Source: Pestalotiopsis fici W106-1 (lineage: Eukaryota > Ascomycota > Sordariomycetes > Amphisphaeriales > Sporocadaceae). Taken from it: DNA of 64,000 nt. Shown one piece after another: positions 1 through 10,800 of the stretch. The notes under the pieces were generated by a model. That model had not been told where the DNA came from. It made no database searches and saw nothing but the letters and a program-made list of their open reading frames with translations. The first letter of the stretch is position 1. Each line of letters starts with the position of its first letter. The position numbers were made by a program, and so were the translations under genes. The stretch is taken from the NCBI RefSeq assembly GCF_000516985.1, contig NW_006917095.1:1365449-1429448 (forward strand), given 5' to 3'.

Positions 1-328
1 GCTATACCAACCCGTTCTTAGTCATTCTATTTACATGTAAAATCTACCTTGACGAGTTCCTTGTCTCTAATATCAAAGGGACCAATCTAATTTCAACATC
101 GTCACAATCATGAATTTTTAATATTGATAAATCTTCACGGAGCCGGTCTCTGGGACCATCCATAAGGTTTACATGGTGCATAAGATCATATAAATAAGTT
201 GGGAGCAAGCATGTCCTTAGTCAGAATCTTATTGTTTTACCAAACCAATCTATTTCAATGGCATCTTGACATTTTACGACTGAAATAATTGTTGTTTGGA
301 AAAGTGATGTATCATCACCAGCTTAGGC
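1..328. other. Intergenic, 3' side of ELP2
   Basis: No reading frame or RNA gene is visible here. The DNA is AT-rich and fits the 3' UTR and downstream flank of the minus-strand ELP2 gene that ends at 329. Confidence 0.6.
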
Positions 329-2865
329 TCACGCCAGAGAATAGACTCTCAAAGAGGCATCTTCTCCTGCAATTGCCAACTCTTTCTCTGCTACGTTTGG
401 CCGCCACGATAATTGAGCAACCGCCTTGGCAAGAGATAGACTAGACATGATTAGAAGTCATTCTCACAATGGATAGTAGATTGGTATACTTACTTGGATT
501 CCAATACCACGCTGGACACGACGGCGAGTGTCTCTGGCTCAATGATATGCACCGATACCTTTCCGTCTTCGGTTCCAGAGGCAAGCAGGAACTTGCCACT
601 CTCATCCTTTCGGGGGAGAAAGTCAATTGCTGTTACAGGGTGTGTTGCTGGTATCGAGGTTGCCAGCACAATCGCATCGTCGGAAGCGCCCTTTTTCCAA
701 AGCTTGATCTGCTTGTCTCTGCCTGCTGTAGCAAAAACCAGAGACTCTGTCTCGGGTGCCCACGCGGCATCGAGGATCATTCTTGTGTGACCCTTCGGGT
801 TGGTCTGCAGGGGCTTGTACTGTAATTTATCTTCGGTGTCCCGCGCAAAGACGGCCCATTGTCGGTCTCGGCCAACTGAAAGCAGATACCTATCATCTGA
901 AGAGAATCTCAATCGTGTGGCTGTCAAAGTATGAGCAGCTAATGGTGGCCTGACCTCGGTCCACTTTTCCGTCTCGAATATCCTGATGACGGCGTGGTTG
1001 AGCGAGCTGGCCTTGCAGGCGCTTGCTATGACAGTGCCATCATGGCTGACAGCCAGACTCGAAAGTTCGTAGCCGTGTCCATACAGCTTTTCCACCTCGG
1101 GCCACAGCGTATGCCTGGAAAGACTGTCCTCAAATGGAGGATGGTCAATTTCCAAGACGGACTTTCGGACGGTTGAGCCAGGATCAAGGGCCTCGCGGTC
1201 CTTCTCGGGGTTCACTGCCTCAATTTCTTGCTCGTCATCAACTGCCTCGATAGCTTTGTTCGAGAGACCAAGCACAGGCATGTTTGCTGCGTCTGGTAGG
1301 TTATCAATCTGCGAGTCGCCAATGTCGCAGAGGCGATTCAGCAGCTTTGCGACGGCTTTGGGCTCGTTGAAGACTCGCATCAGCTTCTCATCGGCTCCAG
1401 AGACGAATTGCGATGATCCGATAGAATCGATGCAGTTCAAGTCGTAGCCGTGGATTTGCGGCCTGGCCATCTCGTGCCAGGTCTTTCCGCCAGCTCCCGT
1501 CTTCCACTTGGCGTGCAGCCGCGTCGTTTGGTCAAGACTGGTGGACAAGAGATACTCGCCATTCTTGGACCACGAAATACCCGTCACGGATCGTACGTGG
1601 CCGCTGATGCCAATCTTTTGAACCCAGTTGATCTCTTCCTTGTTATAATCCCAACGCCTCCAACTTCCAGTCCGACCTAGCGTGATCACTGTCTGTCCAT
1701 TTGGCGACCAGAGACCGGTCCAGAATCCGCCTGTACTTCCGGTTGCTGTCGTGGCTCCCTTCTCACGGCTAATCTCGCCAAGGCGAACCGTCGTCACCCA
1801 AATGCCTGACGTGGGATCTGCCTCCCATATGGCAAGCGTGTTGTCTGCCGAAGTCGATAGCAGTTGAGTTCGTCCCTCTGCGTCATTGAACCATTTAGCG
1901 CTGTAGATCCAGTCATCGTGACCTAGCAACAGTGCCTCAAAAGTGATTGAGTAATCTTTGTCGCCAGCTTGAAGACGATGGGCCTTGTTGGATGGCGATT
2001 TGCCGGGCAGAAAAGTACCAAGAGTCGGGTCGTTGCCAGCAGCAGCCGCTGCTGGAAGCTCTTTGCCCTGGTGGAAACGCCATAACCGAATGTACTTGTC
2101 TTGGCTAGCAGATGCGAGGATCAAGTCACCCGATTCTCCAGATGACTCAAAGGCAAAATCTAGCGAGCGAATCCATTCTTCGTGGCCAGTGAGAGTAGCT
2201 TGCAGCTCGAATTTGGGTTCCGGCGTCGACTCGGCCACAAATACCTGGACAATGTTCCTCGTTCCTGCTACTGCCAAGGCGATGCCTTCGCCTTGAGGAC
2301 TGAGTTCGCTCAGGGCCAGACAAAGAGGGAAGAACTTGGGACTGGGTTTGACCGTTTGCAGTAATGTGACTTCGCCGTTTTCAAAGCGCCATATCTTGAC
2401 GGTTGCGTCTGCTGCTCCAGTGGCAAAGATGTGTGTCTGTCTAGCTTGACGACTGTGAAGAGATGCAATACAATTGACGGGAGCTGTATGTTCCGCGACC
2501 GTCTTGACGCATGCCGCCGAATTGTTCTCGTCTATCTTCCAAATCTTGAAGCTCTTGTCGTCACCACCAGACACGAGATATGAGTCGGTCTCATTCTCCA
2601 GCTTGGGGAGAAACTTGACGGCCTTGACGGCATCTGTATGGCCTTGGAGAATTCTGCCAACGCCCTTCACATTGTCATCCTATAGGTTGCAATTAGTCGA
2701 GGTACGTCCAAATGTCCCATAGTTCCCACTCACATTGGGCTGCCAGAGGGCAATGTTGGAGTCGGTGCCGAAAGCCACCAAGCCATTCTCGCTCCAGTCC
2801 GCCCCCGCCGTATGCCTGTTGGCGCCTACGGACAGGTATTCGATGCCAATTTTGGCCTCACTCAT
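329..2865 (-). CDS. ELP2: Elongator complex protein 2 (WD40)
   Basis: Exons in transcript order are 2865-2734, 2679-494 and 440-329, giving 809 aa. The protein starts MSEAKIGIEYLSVGANR. Many WD40 blades are visible, for example GHTDAVKAVKF followed by DDKSFKIWK, GHEEWIRSLDF with DKYIRLWRF, GHDDWIYSAKW, GHVRSVTGISW and a late GHTRMILDAAW with DKQIKLWKK. This order and length match Elp2, whose two beta-propellers scaffold Elp1 and Elp3 in Elongator, the cytoplasmic complex that makes 5-carbonylmethyl modifications on wobble uridine of tRNAs. The long middle frame alone would stop at 490; a GTAAGT donor at 493 and a TAG acceptor at 441 add a last exon reading AKAVAQLSWRP and ending in a WD-like DASLRVYSLA, which completes the final blade. 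The first intron is 54 nt, phase 0. Family identity is secure; exact ends are inferred from splice consensus. Confidence 0.93.
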
Positions 2866-3933
2866 CTCCAAGGTCGATGTGAAATCATTAATGTGAGAAT
2901 GTGAAAGTTTTGTCACTGACGAAAGGCTGATCTATGATTGGCCCCATGGCGTTGGCAGCTGGAGCGCGGGTCACTCGCAGCCGCCTGCGAAGCTCCGCCA
3001 GCTGCCAGATGATGCTTCTTGCATGTATTTCCCATCAACGCTCTATTACCTAATTTTCCATGCAAACTCCTTTGCGACATAATAGTTATGGAAAAAAGGA
3101 CTTTGAATTCGAATGTGTATTTCTAAGTATAATACCAACGTCGGTATTGTTGGCCGATTGGTAATTTGCGCATAACCAGATGTACTCAAGCGGCTTGAAA
3201 TATCCTGCTCACTTTGATAGATATTGGACCCGATTTCTGGTTCTGGTTCTTCCTCACTGGCATGCTTTTTATTTCAGGTGTGATGTATTATACAACATTT
3301 CTTACTTTACTTCACTATAGCAGTCACTTGAGCCGTACATTTAATTGTAGCATATTGTGCACATCTTTCCAGACATTGTGAGATAACCTCGTAATGCGTA
3401 GACAACAGTATGGAATCATCATCTATAGGTTTCTTTGATATAGGAAAGGCGAAACGCTTTAGCTCCTGCTATTCATTCTCGAATTATGTGTCATGGCAAC
3501 ATATAAATGGTGCATTTAGTGAGTTTAAAGAAATAAGGGTCCATACACTTACGTGAGGTTTCAAGATTGCCGTCTGTTGCAAATACCCAAGTCTAGAGTA
3601 CAAAGCAACAGGTTGTTTCTCGCCAACTATCACCCTCAACCTCAATGAATCTCGCAGTCACTGATCAATCTACAAGTTTTTAATCTTTGTTCGCCAGTGT
3701 AGTATATGGCATCTGGGTTTTGATCCTGACACGTAAAGGGGTCCGTCACGCACCGCAAGGTCTTGTCATCAATGCGCTGTAACTGAGATCATAATGAATA
3801 AATCGTTTCATAGGAATCTTGGAGACTGATGGATGTTTATTTTCCTGAAAAGTCTTTTGTATATAAACCCAGAATATTTCGAGGTGTTGAACACGAGATC
3901 CAAGCACGTTTTGATCATTGAAACGGTTCCAAG
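2866..3933. other. Divergent intergenic region, ELP2 / deaminase 1
   Basis: About 1.07 kb between divergently transcribed genes; it must hold both promoters. No coding frame is supported. The stretch near 3430-3500 resembles the stretch near 6190-6260 upstream of the second deaminase gene (shared words such as TTCTTTG, CTTTAGCT, GCTA and AATTAYGTGTCA), which suggests the promoter was duplicated with the gene. Confidence 0.55.
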
Positions 3934-5334
3934 ATGGAGATTTCCAGCCAGACCACATGTTCTCAGCCTTGGACCTATGTTGCCGGACGTCGAAAACCTA
4001 GAAACCCGCTTAAGGCTGGATCAACTTTCAATGCGAACAAATTCTATGCCAAAGCACTCATTCTCCAATGGAAAACTCAGCAAATGTCACCGGACTCTGT
4101 GCCAGCTACAAAGTCATCACGTTTTCCTGTGATGCTAGATGCCGGCGATGAAGTCAAACAGCTTCTATACTGTTTTTCTCTACTCATTTCTCCAGAAAGA
4201 TCAAATCATTGCAGGGGAAATTCAAGGTCTGCTGGCGGTACGGTCACTGCTTGCGCCCTTCGCGAACAATCGTTGGCCAAGGGTGTAAAAAAGTATACCC
4301 TCTATGCCGCGATGAACAAGGGCATCGGTACACAAGACGAAAAACATGTACTTGAGGTTGCAAGATGGGTTCAATCGCGGGACAGCGAGATAAGTGAAAT
4401 TTACCAGCTCGTCTTTGATCATTTGAGCAGTCGTATCGAATCATACCTGGATTGCATCTCAAGCGACTTCGATGATGTCACAGTGCTCTCGACATATCCA
4501 TGGACTGAAAAGCTAGTCGAGCTCCATGGAGCACTTTCAAAGGCATATGATTCTGGGAAGGAAAGATGCGATGATTGGCGTGCGAGACTTGACCATGCCG
4601 CCGAATTTGTGATGGAGAATCGAAAGCATGCAAACGATGAGTTGTTCTGCCTTTCCGATTCAAGCAAATTCACGAAACTGGAACAGATGTGGGATGAGAT
4701 AGAAAGGCTGTCGCGCATACCAATTGCTATTCAGTGCCTAATTGCTTTCCGACACAAAATCGTCAGTACTTGCTCACAGTTCGAAATTACGCAAGTTAAA
4801 TTAGATCAACCCCGAGACATTCCAATCAGAGCAGAAACTGAGAGCTCAAGGGATTTAATTTTACGATATGCCGACCTCATGACAGAGCTGGAAAGAAAAC
4901 AATTGTGCGTGACCAGGGAAGACCTTGACCATTTTGAAAATTCAGAGAATTTATTAGGGCGTTCAAAGACGATACATTGCGAGATCCAACTGCTGCAATG
5001 TCTTCTAGTCGCCGAGAAAAAGCATGGTCTCCACAATGTATACAACTACATCGGATGTAGCAAGGAGCCCTGTTGGTTGTGCGACTTTGTCATTCGGACA
5101 GGAACAAATTTCAAATTGGCAGAGTCACACGCAGGCATCTACTGGAATTGGAGTATGCCCGAGTCTCTGGCTGACATCTTGCAAAGGAAAGAAGCTCTTA
5201 ACAAAGTTGATGGGGTCATGTTTGACATCATTGAAGAGGCAAGGTTTGTGTTCAAATTGAATGTCCAGAACAACAAGCGATCTCCAGCACTTTCATTTGT
5301 CATGATCCCATACCATTCACTAATAAATTCATAA
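3934..5334 (+). CDS. OTT_1508-like zinc-dependent deaminase, copy 1
   Basis: Single-exon gene, 466 aa, ATG at 3934. The C-terminal third carries the full deaminase signature: HCE (His348, Glu350) followed 30 residues later by PCWLC (Cys380, Cys383). In the deaminase fold His and the two Cys bind zinc and Glu shuttles the proton. The context IHCEIQLL, YNYIGCSKEPCWLCDF and ESHAGIYWNW is characteristic of the fungal OTT_1508-like family (Pfam OTT_1508_deam), which belongs to the nucleic-acid/nucleotide deaminase superfamily and is thought to derive from bacterial toxin-type deaminases. The N-terminal 300 residues are a mostly helical, fungus-restricted region with a conserved LLYCFSLLIS at residues 77-86. 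The substrate is unknown. A paralogue follows 1.2 kb downstream in the same orientation. No targeting signal is seen. All catalytic residues are present, so the protein is probably active. Confidence 0.85.
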   Translation: MEISSQTTCSQPWTYVAGRRKPRNPLKAGSTFNANKFYAKALILQWKTQQMSPDSVPATKSSRFPVMLDAGDEVKQLLYCFSLLISPERSNHCRGNSRSAGGTVTACALREQSLAKGVKKYTLYAAMNKGIGTQDEKHVLEVARWVQSRDSEISEIYQLVFDHLSSRIESYLDCISSDFDDVTVLSTYPWTEKLVELHGALSKAYDSGKERCDDWRARLDHAAEFVMENRKHANDELFCLSDSSKFTKLEQMWDEIERLSRIPIAIQCLIAFRHKIVSTCSQFEITQVKLDQPRDIPIRAETESSRDLILRYADLMTELERKQLCVTREDLDHFENSENLLGRSKTIHCEIQLLQCLLVAEKKHGLHNVYNYIGCSKEPCWLCDFVIRTGTNFKLAESHAGIYWNWSMPESLADILQRKEALNKVDGVMFDIIEEARFVFKLNVQNNKRSPALSFVMIPYHSLINS

Positions 5335-6565
5335 AAATAAGCTTTCTCACTGTCTGGGGTAAGTGAGTACTCACTAACGTCTGCATAATAGAAAATCAGG
5401 AAGGTGGACGAATATACGCAAGCGGAGGGAATCAATGAGAAACAATTACTTTCTCACTGGCATTGAGCTATCGAATTCGTCTTTTACAACTGCTTGAGAT
5501 GTAAGAGATCTTCACGAGGAGATTTGAAAGGGTGTGAATCTTCCATAATATCTAAAAGACCAGAGACCTAGTACTTGATATTACTTTATTTTTATTTCTT
5601 CCTACAAACCAATCCATCTTCTTCCTCACCTCGTGATGTCGTTGGTGGCTTTCTTGCCAATGTTGGCAGGACTTTGACAGAAGTATTCAATGGTCCTGCT
5701 CTGGCAGGCTTTGGCCGAGCAGTATCGGCAGTAGAGATGAGAAATGTTGAGGTTACAGCCAGCAAGAACTTTACCACGTGGTTATATTACATGACTACCT
5801 TTTCAAGTATTGCTAGCCTATGAACAATTTGCGCTTGATGAAAAAGTAGGATGAAAATGACCACTGAAACGTCGTGATAATTTTGGTAATTATTCAACCA
5901 TTTTTCTTTTTCGACTGGCATTTCGATGTGATGTTCAAGAACGTTTTGTCCCAACGTAATTCTCTTCATACAAACTACGTTACGCCATCTATCCTGTCCT
6001 AGAGTCTTGTACATATACTTCTAGGCATTCTCAACCAGATTTGCAATGCAATTAAATATTTGGCTGCTGTAGGGGGTGGGGGTTTGTCGTGATGCAGCGT
6101 GGTAGAGGGATGGCACGGCGCAGTGGCTTTCTGGAGTGAGAGAGCTTGAACGAATGAGTCAGGCAGCAGCCATGAAATTATCGTCCACAAGATTCTTTGT
6201 TGTAAGAGAGGTGAAGCACTTTAGCTGTTGCTACCCACTTCTAAATTACGTGTCACATCGTTCTCAACACGATGCATAGCGTTGGGGTATGCCACGTATG
6301 GGCAGACTCTTTCAAGAAATGATGGCCTTGAATACCATAAAGGAGAATTGGTTTCACGTATGGCTTGGTTAACAAATTTGCAACCAGAGAGATGCTTTGA
6401 AGGTAATACCAAGCACATATAAGGATAGTAAATCCATCTTTTCGAAACTGAGATTTATATTTATTCTGACATTTTTGCAGAGAAATCAAAGATAAATCAG
6501 ACTGCAGGCCAGACTACAGATTCTTGCTTTACTTCCTAGCCTTTTAACTTTTCTCCTCGTACAAC
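5335..6565. other. Intergenic between the two deaminase genes
   Basis: 1.23 kb. A frame at 5575-5823 (82 codons) has no recognisable domain and no supporting context, so it is not called. From about 6185 the sequence resembles the region upstream of copy 1, so the proximal promoter of copy 2 probably begins there. Confidence 0.5.
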
Positions 6566-7855
6566 ATGACGTTGCGACCTGAATCTCTGTCGTTCTACGC
6601 CAGGGCGTGTGTACTTCAGCAGCATGCTCAGCAACAATGCCAAATAAGTCCTCCATTGAAAAGTGCTTCTGCGTCGCCTATGATGCCGACTACCTATCGA
6701 GATGATATCCAGAGATTGCTATATTGCTTTTCTTTGCTCATATCCAGAGCAAGATCAGGCAAAGGGAAAACTAATTTATCTCCAGCTGGTGAGATCGCTG
6801 CCTGCGTACTTCGCGAGCGGCCGTTGACAGAAGGAGATCGAGATGCAAAAGAATATATCCTTTACGCTGCAAAGAACTATGGGTTTTCTCCCAAAGACAG
6901 AAAATACATGGCAAACGTTGAAAACTGGATGAATTCAATGCCCCTAGATGATTCGGGATCAAAGCATGAGAAAACGAATGCTCAACATGAACGAGACCAT
7001 GATTTCAAAGGACAACTCGATGATCTTGTATTGACTCACCTAAAACCTCGGATCCAGTCTAACTTGGACTCCATGGTGGACATTAATAAGTTGAGTACAA
7101 GGACGGTTCAAGGGTATTCAAAAATGAAGTCGCCAATTACCGTAGAGGAAGAGCTTCTGGAGATCCATAGGGAACTTTCAGATTCAAGTTCCAGTGATTT
7201 TGAAGAACGTTACGAACAACTTCGACAAGCTGCCATTTTTGTAAGACAAAATCGAAAGCACTTTGAGCTCTGGAATGGCCAAGAGGGTAACTTGATGATG
7301 GTCGCCTGGAAGAAGGTGGAGAGCGCGACACGCGTACCAATTGCTGTAGACTTCCTGGATAGCTGTCGAAAGGGGCTCGCCGACACAGGCTCTACCTTCA
7401 GGATTGAATTTGTCGAATCAGAAAAGCGCTCTCTCTTCTCAGAGGGTATTACGACGAGAAAGATCAAAGACAAAGCTCATGATATGGCCAGAACCCTCAG
7501 TCGCGAAACTCGGCAAGTTTTGTGCCTAAACAATTCCCTACTCCCACAAGCCAGAGGTAATATGAAGAGACCGAAAACCGTTCATTGCGAAATACAGTTG
7601 CTAGAACACTTGCTGGACACCTTGGGAGAACCAGTCCTCAAGGAGTTTTACGACTTCATTGGCTGCAGCAAGGCGCCCTGTTGGCTATGTGACTTTTTGG
7701 TCCGGCACGCAACAGGCTTCAAAATGTCCGAGTCACACGCAGGCGTTTATACTAATTGGGCCCTTCCAACAAAGTTGGTAAAAAAGCCAGCTATAAAATC
7801 CGCTCTTAGAGCGATTTATTTAAAGATGTCCGAGATCATGAAAACAGCTGAGTAG
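6566..7855 (+). CDS. OTT_1508-like zinc-dependent deaminase, copy 2
   Basis: Single-exon gene, 429 aa, ATG at 6566. It is a divergent tandem paralogue of the gene at 3934. The zinc and catalytic set is intact: HCE (His340, Glu342) and PCWLC (Cys372, Cys375). The shared framework includes LLYCFSLLIS at residues 51-60, a CVLRE motif, YILYAAKN, RNRKH-like QNRKH, RVPIA, VHCEIQLLEH, YDFIGCSKAPCWLCDF and ESHAGVYTNW. The two proteins are clearly homologous along their length but differ at many positions, so this is an old duplication under constraint, not a recent copy. The N-terminus is about 26 residues shorter before the first shared block. Function is inferred only at family level: a zinc-dependent deaminase acting on a base in nucleotide or nucleic acid. 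Both copies remain open with no frameshift. Confidence 0.85.
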   Translation: MTLRPESLSFYARACVLQQHAQQQCQISPPLKSASASPMMPTTYRDDIQRLLYCFSLLISRARSGKGKTNLSPAGEIAACVLRERPLTEGDRDAKEYILYAAKNYGFSPKDRKYMANVENWMNSMPLDDSGSKHEKTNAQHERDHDFKGQLDDLVLTHLKPRIQSNLDSMVDINKLSTRTVQGYSKMKSPITVEEELLEIHRELSDSSSSDFEERYEQLRQAAIFVRQNRKHFELWNGQEGNLMMVAWKKVESATRVPIAVDFLDSCRKGLADTGSTFRIEFVESEKRSLFSEGITTRKIKDKAHDMARTLSRETRQVLCLNNSLLPQARGNMKRPKTVHCEIQLLEHLLDTLGEPVLKEFYDFIGCSKAPCWLCDFLVRHATGFKMSESHAGVYTNWALPTKLVKKPAIKSALRAIYLKMSEIMKTAE

Positions 7856-10800
7856 GTCTCGAAATTCTTATTGTCATTGGTTTGGCTTTCCCCTGCCTCG
7901 ACTAGTATCTAGGCAATGAGCCATAACGTGGTCTTCTCCCTCAATTAGCACTAACGCTGTACAAACAGAATGGACAAAAGTTGGGGGAATAGAACGAAGC
8001 GCAAAGAGAGCATGGCGGACAATCAATTCCTGCCATGAATGCATCACTTCTACGACCTCTGATTATAGCAAGCGACTAAATTGGTATCTAGGTTAGATGA
8101 TTCAATTATTGATGTGTAACAAAACATGCATGCTGAGAGGTATTTCAGCCAACCGTAGATTCGGGGCCTCTACAATTTCCTGCTTCAATGAGAAAAGTTG
8201 AGCGTTCTTCGGTGCCTGATCGTGAAATGGATATATACTGCCACCAAAAATCTCAACTTCAGGTGAATGGCATTATCCAGCACTACATCCACATGTCTTT
8301 TCTATTTCATATCCCTTTTTGCTGGCTTGTATGGTTCAGTAAGTCCAAATGCCGCCGTATGTCGATTCATAACATGGTGACAAGAAGTGATTATTGAGCG
8401 AATGGTGTTTTGAGATGCTGTCAATCTTGATATATGAGGGCATTGTTTCTCTAATACCATACACTGGTGGTAGTTTCAATGGCTCTGTTTGATCAGAGTT
8501 GCACTATTGAACATATTCTGTTTAGGACAAACAGCCCAAAGACTGATGACTTCATCAGCAACCTTATTACTGCCAGCTTGGGCAATGCTACATGAAACTC
8601 CATGCCGCTAAATCGGGTTATTCAGCAAAAGACTGCCGTCTCCATCCCAGCTATTCTCCTCCCCTGGGACCAAAAGCCATGAACCACAAAAAGACAAAGA
8701 AGCACGAAATGACAAGCATTTGATGTTTCTGTTGTACCCAGATCGTGGGAAACCCGATCTCACCGGTCAGTCGCGTAACACAACTCATCTCTGCCGTGCA
8801 CACATGCCAAAAAGAAAATCGACATGGGAAGAAAAAGATAGAGAGACTGCACGTGTCCGCACGGGGCGGCATCGGACGCAACGTAAGCCCGTGGTCCTTT
8901 TCTTCAGCTCATCACACGCAATAACACAGGACCAATATACATTTCGGGAAGTGGGCGGGCGGATTTGGAAGCAGAGGTGAGAAACAAAAGTGAGAACAAG
9001 AAAAAGGTCCAGACTCCTTGCAGTGCCGAAGCTCAACAGAAAAACAAAACAACAAAAGAGGAGTAAATGCCCCGGATGCTTTTACTTCTCTTTGGGCCCC
9101 AACGATGTTGGGAAAGAAAGAAAGAAAGTCGAAACGTCCCGCTATCCCGTTGGTTTATACTCGAGGAAGAGGGTACGGTAAGTTTCGAGCTAAAGTTTCA
9201 ACAGGGGAACTTCGAAATGAGTTTAATACTTGGACCAATGTTTCCCGCCAGAGGGGGGGGGATCAAGACCCCTGCTTCCAGCCGCGTGAGAATGCCCAAC
9301 CCAACGGGCCGTTCCTGGGCCTGAGTAACAGAAAAGACAAAGAAGCATGCCTAGAGCATGGGATATCGGGGCGTGTCAGCGCGGAGGTTTCCTATGGTCC
9401 AAAAATGATTCCTTTTTCTTTTTTTCATCCCTCCTTTCCCGGGTCAGGTGAGGTTGAAGGAAAGTGGACGGAGCCCCCGGGGCAGGCCTTTTCTCTCCGA
9501 ATGCATTGCTCAACCTATATGCAGCGCACCGCCCAACCCATGGTGCGATGCGTCCTGCGTGTGGCTCGATCCGGAAACCACCTCAGCAAAGGTCCGACGA
9601 GCATAAAGAGGAGAGATTCAGCCGTCAGCGGCCCCGATACCTGATCATGCTATACCAGATATCTCCCAAGAGGAGGCATGACATTGGTGAATGGTTGGCG
9701 AATGGCGAGCCCATGGAGCTGCTACCAAAGCGATTCGTGGTGTATTCTCAAGACCTTGAGCATAAAACTGGTATAATGGAGAGAGGTTGCGCGGCCGCAA
9801 GTCTGCAATCGATGTCGGTTGGAGAGTATACCGAATGACACCCCTTGGGGTTTTCTGGTGCGTGTTACTTTGTAGCGAAATGAGCTCTGTCCTGGACCTC
9901 ATCATGATGACATCTTTGCTATTTTGCAGCTGTATTTCCGCAGGAACAAGAGCTATGTACTCCAATACCCATGATCATATCGTCTTTGCCCACGTCCTCG
10001 CATGTGACATGAACGCGTCTGTGGGATCGACAGCGTCTGGTTTCTAACATTAGATTGGAAATACGCAGCCCTAGGAGTGATGGGCACTGCAGAATTTTGG
10101 ATATGAGGCTTTTTCACCCAGGGGTCTGTTAAGGTTCGAAGGGGGAGGATATTGAGAACTGCTTTCCGGGAAAATGTGATAGATCACCGCTCTATGTCGT
10201 TGCCGCCGAATCTGGGATCCACCCTGCCTGCATCCGCATCTATAACTCTGCGGTGCGGGCATCATGGGCCACTGTAGCTGCGACACAGATAGGTACAATG
10301 CATAACCTAATATGTGCTGGAGGCATCGTTTTGGTTGGTCCCCTTCGCATACAATGCAGGATGTGTAAGTATGACAGGAGTGGCTTGAACTTTCAAGTCT
10401 ATCACAACCCCTGTCGCTTGGCATGGACCATTCGCACTCTTGGACGGCAGTCTTGACCATTGTCTTGTTGTCGGAGCAGCTGCTTTCGGTCCAAGAATAT
10501 ATCGTACGGGTTACCTCTGTAGCCAAGTATGGCGAGGGAACGGACCACCACTCGGCGCCTTTTCGCATATATCGCCATATAAACAGCTTGATTAGGTGAT
10601 ACTTCAAGCAGTGAACTTCTTGAGAATCATGACTCTGCGCAACGTGGAATAAAGTATGATGTCTCGGCAACGTGACACTTGTCGAACGCCACACCTTTTT
10701 TTGTCATGGAGGTTTGCCAAGAATGTCTCATATTCTTAAGCAGAGCATCTCAAGAGCACGAGGGCCAGGACACAAGAACTAGGGGGACGCTGAAGTTGCA

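Noticed and set aside
5575..5823. 82-codon frame between the deaminase genes
   Set aside because: No recognisable motif and no splice signals joining it to anything.
9018..9644. Plus-strand frame of 208 codons in the gene-poor region
   Set aside because: No domain, mixed low-complexity composition, competing frames of similar length and no splice partners.
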